From a bacterium (GTDB lineage Bacteria > Planctomycetota > B15-G4), in the NCBI GenBank assembly GCA_030428785.1, contig JAUIEF010000035.1, forward strand, positions 1-35,648: 35,648 bases of DNA. Reading direction: 5' to 3'. Below the pieces are notes generated by a model. The model was not told the DNA's origin, did not search any database, and saw only the letters and a list, made by a program, of their open reading frames with translations. Position numbers and translations under genes: made by a program. This document shows, piece after piece, positions 1-10,815 of the stretch (position 1 is its first letter; every line of letters starts with the position of its first letter).

Positions 1-328
1 CGGTGAACGCGTCGGCCGGCTCGCGCAGCACGCGCGCGGCGGCCCACGGCTCGAGCCGCGCCGCGACGATGCCGAGCGGGCCGTCGGGGCGCAGGCGCAG
101 CGCGGTGCGGAGCTGGCCGCCCACGACGGCGCGCGGCTGGCGCGTCGCGCCGTCCGGCTCGACGCGTCGCATGGGCGTGCCGTGGTGCACGACGAGCTCG
201 ACGCAGCCGTCGGGGAGCACGCGCTCCTCGAGGCCCGGGTCCGCGGAGGCGGCGTCGTCCTCGAGGAGCCAGAGGCACCGGACGAGGCCGGCGAGCACGG
301 GCGGCGGCGGGAGCTCGAGGAAGCGCAC
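1..328 (-). CDS. AraC-family regulator, N-terminal part (cut by window edge)
   Basis: This reading frame is open from a GTG at 328 to the left edge of the window, so only about 109 N-terminal residues are present. They read as the DUF6597-type sensor domain found in front of AraC helix-turn-helix domains: an opening PVLAGLVRCLWLLED, then the hallmark RVLPDGCVELVV, then RAVVGGQLRTAL and GIVAARLEPWAA. The DNA-binding domain would lie beyond the edge. No Shine-Dalgarno sequence precedes the GTG. A TACGAT hexamer ends 6 nt before it, so the mRNA may be leaderless. It lies 72 nt downstream of the DUF6265 gene on the same strand. The ligand and targets are unknown. I am confident of the family and less so of the exact start. 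Confidence 0.8.
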   Translation of the reverse strand, partial: MRFLELPPPPVLAGLVRCLWLLEDDAASADPGLEERVLPDGCVELVVHHGTPMRRVEPDGATRQPRAVVGGQLRTALRLRPDGPLGIVAARLEPWAAARVLREPADAFT

Positions 329-334
329 GCCCGG

Positions 335-340
335 ATCGTA
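335..340 (-). promoter_or_regulatory. Putative -10 box (TACGAT) of the AraC-like gene
   Basis: On the minus strand TACGAT is followed by 6 nt and then the GTG start at 328. Transcription would begin at or next to the start codon. I see no good -35 box. Confidence 0.4.
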
Positions 341-400
341 CCGGGCGCGGCACCTCGCGGGGGCGTCGGGATGCGGGCGCCGCGCGGCGCCGTCCTCCCG

Positions 401-946
401 TCAGACGTCCTGCCTGGCGAAGGACAGCACGAAGCGCGCGTCCTCGCCGCCCATGTCGCCCTCGAGCGCGATCTCGAGCGTCGTCTCGCCGGTGCGCCGG
501 TACTCGAAGCGCCGCGGGAAGTCGTGCTCGGGGTTCTCGAACACCGCGGTGCGCGTCGCGCCGTCGTACTCGGCGAGCGTGAACTCGACGCTCGCCTTCC
601 CGAACGGGTACGGCGTCATGCGGAGCTCGCCGTCGCGCTCGTAGAAGTGCTCGAAGTCGGTCATGACGACGCGGCCCTGCTGCAGCTCCTTGCTCGCGCC
701 GACGAGGTGGCCGCCGGCCCCCGTCGAGTAGACGGCCTCCCAGTCGCTCGAGCCGTCGCTGCCGGACCAGACGCCCGCGAGCCAGCCGAGGTCGGCGACG
801 GTCGTCTCCTCGTCGAGGTCGGGGCGCTCGTCGTCCGCCACGTCGACGACGGGGTCGCCCGGCGCGGGGAGCGGCGCGGGCGCGGTGGGTCCGGGGGCGC
901 CGATCAGGGCGACGGCGGCGAGCGCGAGCGGGGCGAGGGACTTCAT
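401..946 (-). CDS. Secreted DUF6265-family protein
   Basis: The 181-residue product has an N-terminal signal peptide (MKSLAPLALAAVALIGAPG) followed by an acidic and proline-rich linker. The mature part carries the DUF6265 pattern: LGWLAGVWSGSDGSSDWEAVY near the start of the domain, VMTDFEHFYERDGEL in the middle, then FENPEHDFPRRFEYRR and a closing alternating strand. The start at 946 is supported by GAGGAG about 8 nt upstream. A start 17 codons earlier (997) would put arginine-rich sequence before the signal peptide and is less likely. The function of the family is not established. It has a lipocalin-like beta-barrel look and probably works outside the cytoplasm. Confidence 0.75.
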   Translation of the reverse strand: MKSLAPLALAAVALIGAPGPTAPAPLPAPGDPVVDVADDERPDLDEETTVADLGWLAGVWSGSDGSSDWEAVYSTGAGGHLVGASKELQQGRVVMTDFEHFYERDGELRMTPYPFGKASVEFTLAEYDGATRTAVFENPEHDFPRRFEYRRTGETTLEIALEGDMGGEDARFVLSFARQDV

Positions 947-1110
947 CACGGGGCACTCCTCGGGACGGCGGCGGGGACCTCGGCGACGCCGCTCCACACG
1001 GCGTCACGACCGGCCGGGAGCATCCCCGGTCCCGCGCGAGCCGTCTTGGAGATATGCGACAGGACCGCGGCGCGTCCGCGCGGGGGCTGGGCGGGGGCGC
1101 GGCGTCGCCC

Positions 1111-1116
1111 CATGAT
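1111..1116 (+). promoter_or_regulatory. Putative -10 box (CATGAT) before the DUF1624 gene
   Basis: CATGAT is followed by GCGTCC and then the GTG at 1123. The arrangement matches that before the genes at 20709 and 26545. It supports 1123 as the start and a leaderless transcript. Confidence 0.35.
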
Positions 1117-1122
1117 GCGTCC

Positions 1123-2334
1123 GTGAGCCCGCCCGACGTCGCGAACGCCGATCCCGCGCCCGGTCGCCTGCTCGCCCTCGACCGGCTGCGCGGCCTCGTC
1201 ATGGTGCTCATGGCCGTCGACCACGCCGGGGCGTCCATGGACCAGGGCCACGTCGCCGCGGACTCGGCCCTCATGTGGACGCCCGGCGGCGAGCTCCCGC
1301 TCGCGGGCTTCCTCACGCGCTGGATGACGCACTTCTGCGCGCCGACCTTCCTCTTCCTCGCGGGGACGTCGCTCGCGCTGAGCCGCGCGAACCGCGACGC
1401 GTCGCGCGCGCTCGGCTCGCCCGCCGACCTCTTCCAGCTGCGGCGCGGCCTGTTCCTCGCGGCGCTCGACCCGACCTTCATGACCGCGGTCTGGCTGCTC
1501 GCCGCGCCGCCGATGGGCATCCTCCAGGTGCTCTACGCGATCGGGCTCGGCATGGTCGCGATGGTCGTGCTGCGGCGGCTGCCCGCGTGGGTGCTCGTCG
1601 TGGTCGCGCTCGGGTACCTCGGCGCCGCGGAACGGATCGTCACGGGCGTCGTCGGCGGGCTGACGTGGGGCGCGCCGACGTGGGCGGGCCTGCTCGTGCA
1701 GCCGAAGTTCTGGCCGAACGCCGCGGTGATCGGCGGCGAGACGTGGCCCGGCGTGAACGTCTACCCGCTGCTCCCGTGGCTCGCGATCATGATGCTCGGG
1801 CACGCGTTCGGGACGCGGCTGCTCCGGCTGCGCGCCGAGGGGCGCTCGGCGGTGCCGACGCTCGTCGGCTGGGGCGTCGGGGCGCTCGCCGTGTTCGTCG
1901 CGGTGCGCGGCGCGAACGGCTACGGGAACATGCTGCTCCCGCGCGAGGGCGGCTCGCTCGCGCAGTGGCTGCACGTGAGCAAGTACCCGCCGAGCATGTC
2001 CTTCGTCGCGATGACGCTGGGCGGGATGCTGCTCGCGCTCGCGGTGCTCGTGCGGCGCGAGGAGCGTCGCCCCGTCGACGCGCCGCCGCCGTCGCCCGAC
2101 GGGCCGCTCGTCGTCTTCGGGCAGACCGCGCTCTTCTTCTACCTCGCGCACTTCGTCGTGATCCTCGGGTTCGCGCGGCTCGCGGGCCTCGCCTTCGCGC
2201 TGGGCGACGAGGGCGGCGGCCTCGCCGCGGCCTGGTGGGGCGGCCTCGGCGCGTGCGCCCTCCTCTATCTGCCGTGCCGCCTGTACCGCGCGGTCAAGCG
2301 CGCGCGGCCGGACGGGCTGCTGCGGTACGTCTAG
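1123..2334 (+). CDS. DUF1624 / heparan-alpha-glucosaminide N-acetyltransferase-like membrane protein
   Basis: This is a polytopic membrane protein of 403 residues. After a short cytoplasmic tail it opens with LLALDRLRGLVMVLMAVDHAG, the signature first helix of the DUF1624 (COG3503) family of acyltransferase-3-like proteins. FCAPTFLFLAGTSLAL and further hydrophobic segments follow to the C-terminus, with PLLPWLAIMMLGHAFG in the middle and ALFFYLAHFVVILGF near the end. Known relatives transfer acetyl or acyl groups to sugars across the membrane. The substrate here cannot be told. I chose GTG 1123 because a -10-like CATGAT lies 6 nt upstream. An in-frame ATG at 1054 would add 23 low-complexity residues, with GGAG only 2 nt before it. 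It stands alone, 88 nt before the rhomboid gene. Confidence 0.8.
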   Translation: MSPPDVANADPAPGRLLALDRLRGLVMVLMAVDHAGASMDQGHVAADSALMWTPGGELPLAGFLTRWMTHFCAPTFLFLAGTSLALSRANRDASRALGSPADLFQLRRGLFLAALDPTFMTAVWLLAAPPMGILQVLYAIGLGMVAMVVLRRLPAWVLVVVALGYLGAAERIVTGVVGGLTWGAPTWAGLLVQPKFWPNAAVIGGETWPGVNVYPLLPWLAIMMLGHAFGTRLLRLRAEGRSAVPTLVGWGVGALAVFVAVRGANGYGNMLLPREGGSLAQWLHVSKYPPSMSFVAMTLGGMLLALAVLVRREERRPVDAPPPSPDGPLVVFGQTALFFYLAHFVVILGFARLAGLAFALGDEGGGLAAAWWGGLGACALLYLPCRLYRAVKRARPDGLLRYV

Positions 2335-2395
2335 ACGCGCGCCGCCCGGGCCCCGCGGTGTCCTGCGACGGCGCTGCGTCCGAGGTGCGATCCCG

Positions 2396-2401
2396 TACGA
2401 T
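2396..2401 (+). promoter_or_regulatory. Putative -10 box (TACGAT) for the rhomboid operon
   Basis: TACGAT lies 21 nt before the ATG at 2423. GGAGG at 2410-2414 is the ribosome binding site. CTGCGT 16 nt upstream of the hexamer is a poor -35 match. Confidence 0.35.
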
Positions 2402-2422
2402 GGGGTCCCCGGAGGTGCAGCG

Positions 2423-3868
2423 ATGGCGGACGGACGACGCGACACGGACGACGACCCCTTCGCGGGGGAGTCCATCCTCGACGCGTTGACGAGCGACCCC
2501 CGCGCGCGCGAGCGACGTCGCCGGCCGGGCGACCGCGACCGGGACCCCGACGACGTCCGGCGGGAACGCGCCGACGGCCTGCGGCAGCGCGCGCTCGGGC
2601 GCGGACGGGAGGCCGACGCGCGGCGCTCGCGGCTCGCGGAGATCCAGACGCTCATCGCGGGACGACACCGGCTGCCCGCCCGACCGGACGAGGACGACGC
2701 CCGGACGCGGGGGCCGGCCCGCGACGGCGACGCGCCCGTCCTGCGTCCCGGCGGCGCGACGCGCGACCCGCACGTCCGTGAGCGCCCGACCGACCCCGAC
2801 CTCGCCGACGAGATCGAGTTCGCGCAGGACCTGCAGGCGGTGACGCCCCGCGTGCTCGTGACGCCGCTCGTCGTCGGGCTCAACGTCGGCGTGTTCGCGG
2901 TGCTCGTGCTCGCGTTCGGCGTGCCGCTCATGAACCCGGGCGCCAACGACCTCCTCACGTGGGGCGCGAACTTCGCGCCGCTCACGACGGCGGGCGAGTG
3001 GTGGCGCCTCGTGACGTGCATGTTCCTGCACTTCGGCCTCATCCACATCGGGTTCAACATGTGGGTGCTCAAGCAGGTGGGCCCGATGGTCGAGCGCCTG
3101 CTCGGGTCGCCGGGCTTCCTCGTCATGTACCTCGGGTCCGGCGTCGTGGGCAGCCTGCTGAGCACGTGGTTCAACCCGGACGTCGTGAGCGCGGGCGCGT
3201 CGGGCGCGGTGTTCGGCGTCATCGGCGCGCTGCTCGGCGTGCTCGTCCTGGGGCACGGCGTCATCCCGCGCGCGACGCTCGCGCGGCTGCGGCGAAGCGT
3301 CTTCACGTTCGTGCTCCTCAACGTCTACCTCGGGTTCAGCGTGCCCGGCATCGACATGGCGGCGCACCTCGGCGGGCTGGGCATGGGCCTCGTGTGCGGC
3401 ATGGTCATGGTGCGGCCCGACATGCTCGTCACCGCCGAGGGACGCGGCGGGCGCGACCTCACCGCGGTCGCGCTCTGCGGGCTCGCCGTCATGTGGCTGC
3501 TCGTCGCCGTGCCGGACGCCGCGGGCGGCGACGTGCAGGTCTTCCTGGACGCGGACCGCGCCGACCGTCAGGTGGCGCGCGAGTTCCGCGACCACGTGCT
3601 CGACTACGACCGCGGCGTGCTCGACGCGCGCGCGTTCGCCGACGAGCTCGACGCGCTGCTCGACCGGATCGCCGACACGCAGCGGCAGGTCGAGGCCGCT
3701 GAGGGGGGTGGGCGCGCGCCGCTGCCGGAGCTCGCGCGGCTGCTCCACTGGCGGCGGCTGGCATACGAGGACATGCTCGAGCACCTGCGCACCGGCGACC
3801 CGAACTGGCGCGACGAGTACCGGGCGAAGCAGCGCACCGTCGACGAGCTCGAGGCCGGACTCAGGTGA
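2423..3868 (+). CDS. Rhomboid-family intramembrane serine protease
   Basis: The 481-residue protein starts with about 140 hydrophilic, Arg/Asp-rich residues. A rhomboid membrane domain follows at roughly 143-345. The family landmarks are visible: His203 and His208 with Asn212 in the segment FLHFGLIHIGFNM, the catalytic Ser260 in GASGAVFG, and the catalytic His315 in DMAAHLGGLGMG. A seventh hydrophobic segment follows near 350-375. About 110 cytosolic or periplasmic residues, charged and helical, end the protein. Rhomboids cut substrates within or next to transmembrane helices; the substrate here is unknown. GGAGG precedes the ATG at good spacing. The stop overlaps the start of the next gene by 4 nt (GTGA), so the two are probably translationally coupled. 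Confidence 0.9.
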   Translation: MADGRRDTDDDPFAGESILDALTSDPRARERRRRPGDRDRDPDDVRRERADGLRQRALGRGREADARRSRLAEIQTLIAGRHRLPARPDEDDARTRGPARDGDAPVLRPGGATRDPHVRERPTDPDLADEIEFAQDLQAVTPRVLVTPLVVGLNVGVFAVLVLAFGVPLMNPGANDLLTWGANFAPLTTAGEWWRLVTCMFLHFGLIHIGFNMWVLKQVGPMVERLLGSPGFLVMYLGSGVVGSLLSTWFNPDVVSAGASGAVFGVIGALLGVLVLGHGVIPRATLARLRRSVFTFVLLNVYLGFSVPGIDMAAHLGGLGMGLVCGMVMVRPDMLVTAEGRGGRDLTAVALCGLAVMWLLVAVPDAAGGDVQVFLDADRADRQVAREFRDHVLDYDRGVLDARAFADELDALLDRIADTQRQVEAAEGGGRAPLPELARLLHWRRLAYEDMLEHLRTGDPNWRDEYRAKQRTVDELEAGLR

Positions 3869-5400
3869 CGCGCACGGTCCTCGTCACGGGGGCGACCGGC
3901 TACGTGGGCGGGCGGCTCGTGCCGCGCCTGCTCGACGCGGGCTTCCACGTGCGGGTGTACGCGCGCGCGCCGCGGAAGCTCCAGGGCCGCGACTGGGTCG
4001 GGCACCCGGAGCTCGAGGTCGTGACGGGCGAGCTCGAGGACACGGACACGCTGCGCGGCGCGCTCGCCGGCTGCGAGGCGGCGTACTACCTCGTGCACAG
4101 CATGATCTCCGCGGGCGACGACTACCGGTCGCTCGACCAGCGGCTCGCGCGGGCGTTCGCGTCGGCCTGCGGCGAGGCGCACGTCGGGCGCATCGTCTAC
4201 CTGGGCGGGCTCGGCGAGACGGGCGACGGGCTCAGCAAGCACCTCGCGTCGCGCCGCGAGGTCGAGCGCATCCTGCGCAACAGCGGCGCGCCCGTCACCG
4301 TGCTGCGCGCCGCGATGATCATCGGCTCGGGCTCCGCGTCCTTCGAGATCCTGCGCTACCTCGTCGAGCGGCTGCCGGTCATGGTCACGCCGCGCTGGGT
4401 GCGTACCGTCTGCCAGCCCATCGCGATCCGCAACGTGCTCGGGTACCTCGTCGCGTGCCTCGACGAGCCGCGCACGAAGGACCGCACGCTCGACATCGGC
4501 GGGCCGGAGGTCGTCACGTACGAGGAGTTCATGCGGCTCGTCGCGGAGGTGCGAGGGCTGCCGCGGCGCGTCATCCTGCCGGTGCCCGTGCTCACGCCGC
4601 GGCTCAGCTCGCTGTGGATCCACCTCGTGACGCCGCTCAGCAAGAGCATCGCGATGCCGCTCGCGGAGGGCCTGCGCAACCCGGTCGTGTGCCGCGACGA
4701 CGAGGCGGAGCGCCTCATGCCGCAGCGCCTGCTCGACGTGCGCGAGAGCATCGAGGCCGCGTACGAGCACCTGGACGCCGGGCGCGTCGAGACGTCGTGG
4801 ACGGACGCCGGGCCCATCCCCGGCGACCCCGACTGGGCGGGCGGGCGCGCGTTCACCGACCGCTGGAGCATCGCGGTGCGCGGCACGCCGGAGGAGGTCT
4901 TCGCGGCGGTGTGCCGCATCGGCGGCGGGCACGGCTACTACGCCGCCGACCGGCTGTGGCGCCTGCGCGGCTGGATGGACCGGATGGTGGGCGGACCGGG
5001 CCTGCGTCGCGGCCGGCGCGACCCCGAGCGCGTGGGCTACGGCGACGCGCTCGACTTCTGGCGCGTCGTCGACATCGATCCGCCGCGCCGCATCGCCCTG
5101 CACGCCGAGATGAAGGTGCCGGGCGAGGCGCTCCTCGAGTTCGAGCTGCGGGCGGGCGGCGACGCGACCGATGACGACGCGCGTCAGGCCGACGACGAGC
5201 CGACCGTCGAGCTCGTGCAGACCGCGCGCTTCATCCCGAAGGGACTCTTCGGCCTGCTCTACTGGTACGCGGTCCTGCCGCTCCACGGCGTCGTCTTCCG
5301 CGGCATGCTCGAGGGCATCCGTCGCGAGGCCGAGGGCGGCGCGGAGGGCGGGGCGCCGGCGGTGAAGCTGCGAGGCCGTCGCGCCGGGCACGACGACTGA
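3865..5400 (+). CDS. SDR-family NAD(P)-binding oxidoreductase with C-terminal DUF2867 domain
   Basis: The 511-residue protein begins (GTG start) with a Rossmann fold whose dinucleotide motif TGATGYVGGRL lies at residues 8-18. It continues as an atypical/extended SDR (EAAYYLVHSM, IVYLGGLGE, VTVLRAAMIIGSGSASFE). From about residue 330 a second domain, DUF2867, ends in the typical QTARFIPKGLFGLLYWYAVL stretch. E. coli YbjT has the same general layout. Members are often annotated as nucleoside-diphosphate-sugar epimerase-like, but their reaction is not established. The gene overlaps the rhomboid gene by 4 nt and is followed after 20 nt by the next gene, so it is the middle of a three-gene operon. 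Confidence 0.85.
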   Translation: MTRTVLVTGATGYVGGRLVPRLLDAGFHVRVYARAPRKLQGRDWVGHPELEVVTGELEDTDTLRGALAGCEAAYYLVHSMISAGDDYRSLDQRLARAFASACGEAHVGRIVYLGGLGETGDGLSKHLASRREVERILRNSGAPVTVLRAAMIIGSGSASFEILRYLVERLPVMVTPRWVRTVCQPIAIRNVLGYLVACLDEPRTKDRTLDIGGPEVVTYEEFMRLVAEVRGLPRRVILPVPVLTPRLSSLWIHLVTPLSKSIAMPLAEGLRNPVVCRDDEAERLMPQRLLDVRESIEAAYEHLDAGRVETSWTDAGPIPGDPDWAGGRAFTDRWSIAVRGTPEEVFAAVCRIGGGHGYYAADRLWRLRGWMDRMVGGPGLRRGRRDPERVGYGDALDFWRVVDIDPPRRIALHAEMKVPGEALLEFELRAGGDATDDDARQADDEPTVELVQTARFIPKGLFGLLYWYAVLPLHGVVFRGMLEGIRREAEGGAEGGAPAVKLRGRRAGHDD

Positions 5401-5420
5401 GGTCCGCGGAGGCAGGTCGC

Positions 5421-7055
5421 ATGACGGGGAGAGGCGCGCTGCTCGCGGTGACGGCCGTCGGGGCGGTCGTGCTCGTCGCCGTGATGGGCTGGCTCGACGA
5501 CGCGCCGGAGCCGACGCCCGATCCGGCGCGCGTCGCCGTGCGCGACGTCCCGGCGGACGGGATGGTCGCGCCGACCCCGCCCGACGCGGGCGCGCCCGGG
5601 GCGCTCGTCGTCCCGCCGTCGTCGCCGCCCGCCGACGCCGCGCCCGCGGAACCGACGTCCGACGACGCGCCGCCCGCTGCCGGGTCCGTCGCCTGCGAGG
5701 TGCTCGTCGTCGACCCGGCCGGGCGACCGCTCCCCACCGCGCTCCTCTACCCGGCGGGCACGTCGCTCGACGAGCCCGTCGCGCGCGCCGACGACGCGGG
5801 GCGCCTCCGCTGGAGCGAGCCCGCGCCCGGTCGCGAGGTGCTCGTCGCCGAGCCGTTCCACCTGCCCGCGCGCCTCGACGTCGCCGCGGTCGGGGCGTGG
5901 CCCGTCACGGTCGTGCTCGCGCGCGCGGCGGTGCTCGTCGTCGAGGTGCGGCAGACGGGGACGCCGCCGCTCTCCGTCCTGCGCGTGAGCGCGATCTCGG
6001 ACCGCCCGCTGCTGCACGACGAGGACGCGATCCACGACCTGAGCGACGCGCCCGAGATGACCGGCTGGACCGGCGCCGGGATCACGGGCGCGGACGGCTC
6101 CGGCGAGCGCTGGATGACCGAGACGCGCACGGGCCGCTACGAGCTGCGCGGCGTGCGCGCGGGCGTGCCCTTCGAGGTCGTCGTGGGCGGGGCCGCCGGC
6201 GAGGAGATCCTCCGTCGGTCGCTCGAGCTCGAGGAAGGCGAGCAGCGTCTGCTGGAGGTCGTCGTCGACGTGTCGTCGCGGTCGCTCTCGGGCGTGGTCA
6301 CGGACGCCGCGGGCGATCCGGTCCGCCGCGCGAAGGTCGAGCTCTGGCCGGCGCGCGGCTCCGACAACAGCTGGCGCAGCACGACGACGGCGGACGACGG
6401 TTCGTACCGCATGGAGGAGATCGCGTCGGAGACCGCGTCCGTGCGCGTGACGGCCGACGGGCACGCGGCGTTCGTCGACGAGCGGCACGACCTCGTGCTG
6501 GTCCCCGTGCTCGACGTCGTGCTCACCGACGACCGTCCCGTCGACGTCGAGGTCGTCCACGTGCCGTCGGGGCGTCCGGCGCGCGAGGCGCACGTCCTGT
6601 GGCGCTGGGCCATCGACACCGAGAGCGGTTGGGACGAGGTCGCGCCCGGCCGCTGGCGCGTCACGGGTCTGCCGACGGGGCGTTGCGAGCTCGAGGTGCT
6701 GCACCAGGGGCTGACCTTCCCGCTCGTGCGCGAGCCGGGGCGGACGCTGCTGCGCGTCGAGGTCCCGGAGACGGGGAGCCTGCGCGCGGGAGGCCTCGTG
6801 TCGGTGGCGGACGCGCGAAGGGTGTCGCTGCGCGCCCTCCCGCGCGACGGCGGCGAGCCCTTCTGGGGCCGGATCGACGACGGCGCCGCCGAGATCCGCG
6901 AGATCCCGCCGGGACCCTACCGCGTGGAGCAGGTGCGTCGCGGTCGGGGCGGCGCGCCGGACGTCGTGCTCGCGAGCGGGCAGGTCGACGTCCTCGAGGG
7001 CGCGACGGTCGACGTCGTGCTCCGGTCGACGGGCGCGGAGGCGGAGACGCCCTGA
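5421..7055 (+). CDS. Membrane-anchored carboxypeptidase-regulatory-like domain protein
   Basis: The 544-residue product has an N-terminal hydrophobic anchor or signal (residues 4-24), then a Pro/Ala/Asp-rich linker to about residue 90. Several all-beta segments follow. The clearest is a CarboxypepD_reg-like fold at about 289-355 (SLSGVVTDAAGDPVRRAKVE, TTADDGSYRMEEI, VRVTADGHAAF). Similar strands before and after suggest three or four repeats. Such domains occur in secreted or envelope proteins as structural or binding modules. No enzyme motif is visible. GGAGG lies about 9 nt before the ATG. It ends 13 nt from the convergent photolyase gene. Confidence 0.75.
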   Translation: MTGRGALLAVTAVGAVVLVAVMGWLDDAPEPTPDPARVAVRDVPADGMVAPTPPDAGAPGALVVPPSSPPADAAPAEPTSDDAPPAAGSVACEVLVVDPAGRPLPTALLYPAGTSLDEPVARADDAGRLRWSEPAPGREVLVAEPFHLPARLDVAAVGAWPVTVVLARAAVLVVEVRQTGTPPLSVLRVSAISDRPLLHDEDAIHDLSDAPEMTGWTGAGITGADGSGERWMTETRTGRYELRGVRAGVPFEVVVGGAAGEEILRRSLELEEGEQRLLEVVVDVSSRSLSGVVTDAAGDPVRRAKVELWPARGSDNSWRSTTTADDGSYRMEEIASETASVRVTADGHAAFVDERHDLVLVPVLDVVLTDDRPVDVEVVHVPSGRPAREAHVLWRWAIDTESGWDEVAPGRWRVTGLPTGRCELEVLHQGLTFPLVREPGRTLLRVEVPETGSLRAGGLVSVADARRVSLRALPRDGGEPFWGRIDDGAAEIREIPPGPYRVEQVRRGRGGAPDVVLASGQVDVLEGATVDVVLRSTGAEAETP

Positions 7056-7068
7056 GCGGCCTCCGCGC

Positions 7069-8565
<1,497 letters not shown>

Positions 8566-8706
8566 GGGAGACCTTCGGCGGGCGAGGTCGGGCGGATGCG
8601 AGGGTACGATCTCCCGCGGGGAGCGTCGCGCCGTCCGCCCGGACCGCGTCCCCGCGGACGCCGGCCCGGCCGCGTCCCGCCGTCGACGGCGAGCCGCCGC
8701 CCGCCC

Positions 8707-10380
8707 TCACCACACCGGGCTGAGGATGTCGAGCAGGCGGTCGCCCGTCGGGTCCTCCGCGCTCGCGAGGACCTCCTCGGGGGTCGCGCGCGAGATCCGC
8801 CAGCCGCCGCGGCGGGCGCAGTTCGCGAGGGCGTCGATCTGCTCGCGCGTGCAGTAGGTCTCGACGCTGTGCGGATAGACGGAGTGCAGGTTGAGCAGCG
8901 TGATGCGCCGCACGCCCGGGTCGGCGAGGGCCCGCTCGAGCACGCCGTCGAGCTGCTTCGGCGGCGCGAGCACGGCGCGGAGCTCGCCGACGCCCTCCTC
9001 GCGGAGCGTGAGCAGCAGCGGGATCGCGTGGCCGCGGACCATCGAGTTGAAGAGCACGAGGTGGTCGGGCCGGTCCTGCGCGGCGAGGCGTCGCGCGACG
9101 ATGCGGTGGTGGTCCTCGTAGCGGCGCTCGGAGATCGCGGTCGCCGTCGACGCGACGAGCGCGAGCAGCAGCCAGGCCGCGAGGCCCGCGTCGCGGACAC
9201 GCCGGCGCCGGAGCGAGCACCACGCGGCCGTCACGGCGAGCAGCAGCAGCGGGAAGAGCATGAACGTCGTCTTCGTGATGGTGAGCGTCCGCGTGCCGTG
9301 GAGCAGGTCGCCCACGAGGATCGCGGCCGGGTAGAGCGGCGCCGTCGCGAGGAACGTGCTCGCCACGACGTCCCGCGGCGCGCGCCTCCGTGATGCGACG
9401 CGTCGGATCGCGACGAGCAGCGTGCACGCGCCGAGCGCGAGGAACGTCACGGCGAGCACGCGGTTCAGTGCGCCGCGGACGGACTCGCCGAGCAGGTACG
9501 TCCACAGCGCGCGGAGCGTGCCGGCGCCGAGGCCCTGCACGACGTCGCCCTTGTAGTAGGACGGCATGGTCGCCGTGAGCCCCAGGTGCGCCGGCAGCCG
9601 CGTGACCGCCCACGGCAGGAAGCCCGCGGTGACGGCGGCGCCCATGAGGGCGAGCGCGCCGAGCTCGCGTCGCCGCGCGGCGCGCGGTGACGGTCCCGCT
9701 GGCCCGTCGGCCCCGGACACGCGCCACGCGCACACGGCGAGGAACGCGGCCTGCCACGCGACGACGAACCCGTAGTGGTAGAGCCCGTGCAGCCCGAGCA
9801 GCGAGAGCGCGACCCACAGCGCGCGCGTCCGTGTCGACGCGCGCCCGTCCGCGACCTTCAGCGCGACGACCGTCGACCACGTCCCGACCGCGAGCACGAA
9901 CGCATACGGCCGCGCGAAGGTCGAGATCGACGCGAACCACGGCGACGCGGCGGCGAGCACGGCGACCCACGCCGGTGCCGCGCGGTCCGGCACGAGCCGG
10001 CGCGCGAGGAGCGCGAGCCCGAGCAGCGTCGCGAGCCCGCACAGGACGCTCGGCACGCGGAGCAGCACGCGGTGCACGCCCGTCCGTGACGTCCACGCGT
10101 TCTGGAGGAGGAAGTACGCCGGCGGGTACGGGTTCACGCGGCGCGACAGCTCGTCGACGACGCCGCCCGCGCTGCGCGGCCGGCTCCCGTCGACGCACGC
10201 GACGAGCTCCGCGACGGGCACGGGCCGGAAGTCGCGCACGAGCTCCGGGTCGATCCGGCCGAGCGCGACGTCCAGCGTGACGCCCTCGTCGTGCGACACG
10301 CCGGCGAACCAGCCGTGCACGCACACGGACACCACGAACACGACGACCGCCCCCGCGGCCCACATCCTCTTCCCGTCCAC
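8707..10380 (-). CDS. GT39-like membrane glycosyltransferase
   Basis: The 557-residue protein has about ten or more hydrophobic helices and a soluble C-terminal tail. Features fit the GT-C glycosyltransferases of the GT39/ArnT/PMT type. An acidic motif sits in the first extracytoplasmic loop after helix 1 (VSHDEGVTLD). NPYPPAYFLLQNAW matches the loop that usually reads HPPLYYLL. A run of helices with TFARPYAFVLAVGTW follows. These enzymes move sugars from a polyprenyl phosphate carrier to lipids or proteins outside the membrane. I chose GTG 10380, which has GGGAG 8 nt upstream. ATG 10365, five codons later, is the alternative. The open frame continues further upstream but is low-complexity there. 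The acceptor is unknown. Confidence 0.75.
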   Translation of the reverse strand: MDGKRMWAAGAVVVFVVSVCVHGWFAGVSHDEGVTLDVALGRIDPELVRDFRPVPVAELVACVDGSRPRSAGGVVDELSRRVNPYPPAYFLLQNAWTSRTGVHRVLLRVPSVLCGLATLLGLALLARRLVPDRAAPAWVAVLAAASPWFASISTFARPYAFVLAVGTWSTVVALKVADGRASTRTRALWVALSLLGLHGLYHYGFVVAWQAAFLAVCAWRVSGADGPAGPSPRAARRRELGALALMGAAVTAGFLPWAVTRLPAHLGLTATMPSYYKGDVVQGLGAGTLRALWTYLLGESVRGALNRVLAVTFLALGACTLLVAIRRVASRRRAPRDVVASTFLATAPLYPAAILVGDLLHGTRTLTITKTTFMLFPLLLLAVTAAWCSLRRRRVRDAGLAAWLLLALVASTATAISERRYEDHHRIVARRLAAQDRPDHLVLFNSMVRGHAIPLLLTLREEGVGELRAVLAPPKQLDGVLERALADPGVRRITLLNLHSVYPHSVETYCTREQIDALANCARRGGWRISRATPEEVLASAEDPTGDRLLDILSPVW

Positions 10381-10631
10381 GTCCAGCGCTCCCGCTGCGG
10401 AGGCCGGTCCGCGACGCGTGCCCCCGGACCCTGCCCAACGCGACGTCCGGAGCGCGGCGGCCCCGGAGGGCGGCCTCCTTCTCCCAATGCTCTTCGGCCC
10501 CGAGCCTACCCGGCGCTCCGGGATCCGCCCAGGGGGGCGGGGCGGGGACGGGAGAGGCCGGGAGCGCCCGCGGGTGCCCGAGGCCGGTGGCCCGGGCGCA
10601 CCGACCACTCCGTGGACGCCCCCCGACCGAG

Positions 10632-10647
10632 GGGCCTTTCGAGGCCC
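10632..10647. repeat. Perfect 6-bp hairpin with TTCG loop
   Basis: GGGCCT-TTCG-AGGCCC on the plus strand. The UUCG loop forms only in a plus-strand RNA; on the minus strand the loop reads CGAA. It may be a structural element in the glycosyltransferase leader. Confidence 0.4.
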
Positions 10648-10815
10648 GATGGGCGCCGGATGCGGGTCGATTCGGGCCGATCTGGATTTCCCGTCCGCCC
10701 GGAGGGCGCGGACGTCGCTTCTCATCCCGGAGGAAGACGGGCGCCCCGCCGCCGGAGGAGCGGCGCCGCCCGGACGGGAGAAGACGAGAGAGGCAGGGAG
10801 CAGGAGTTCCGCGAG

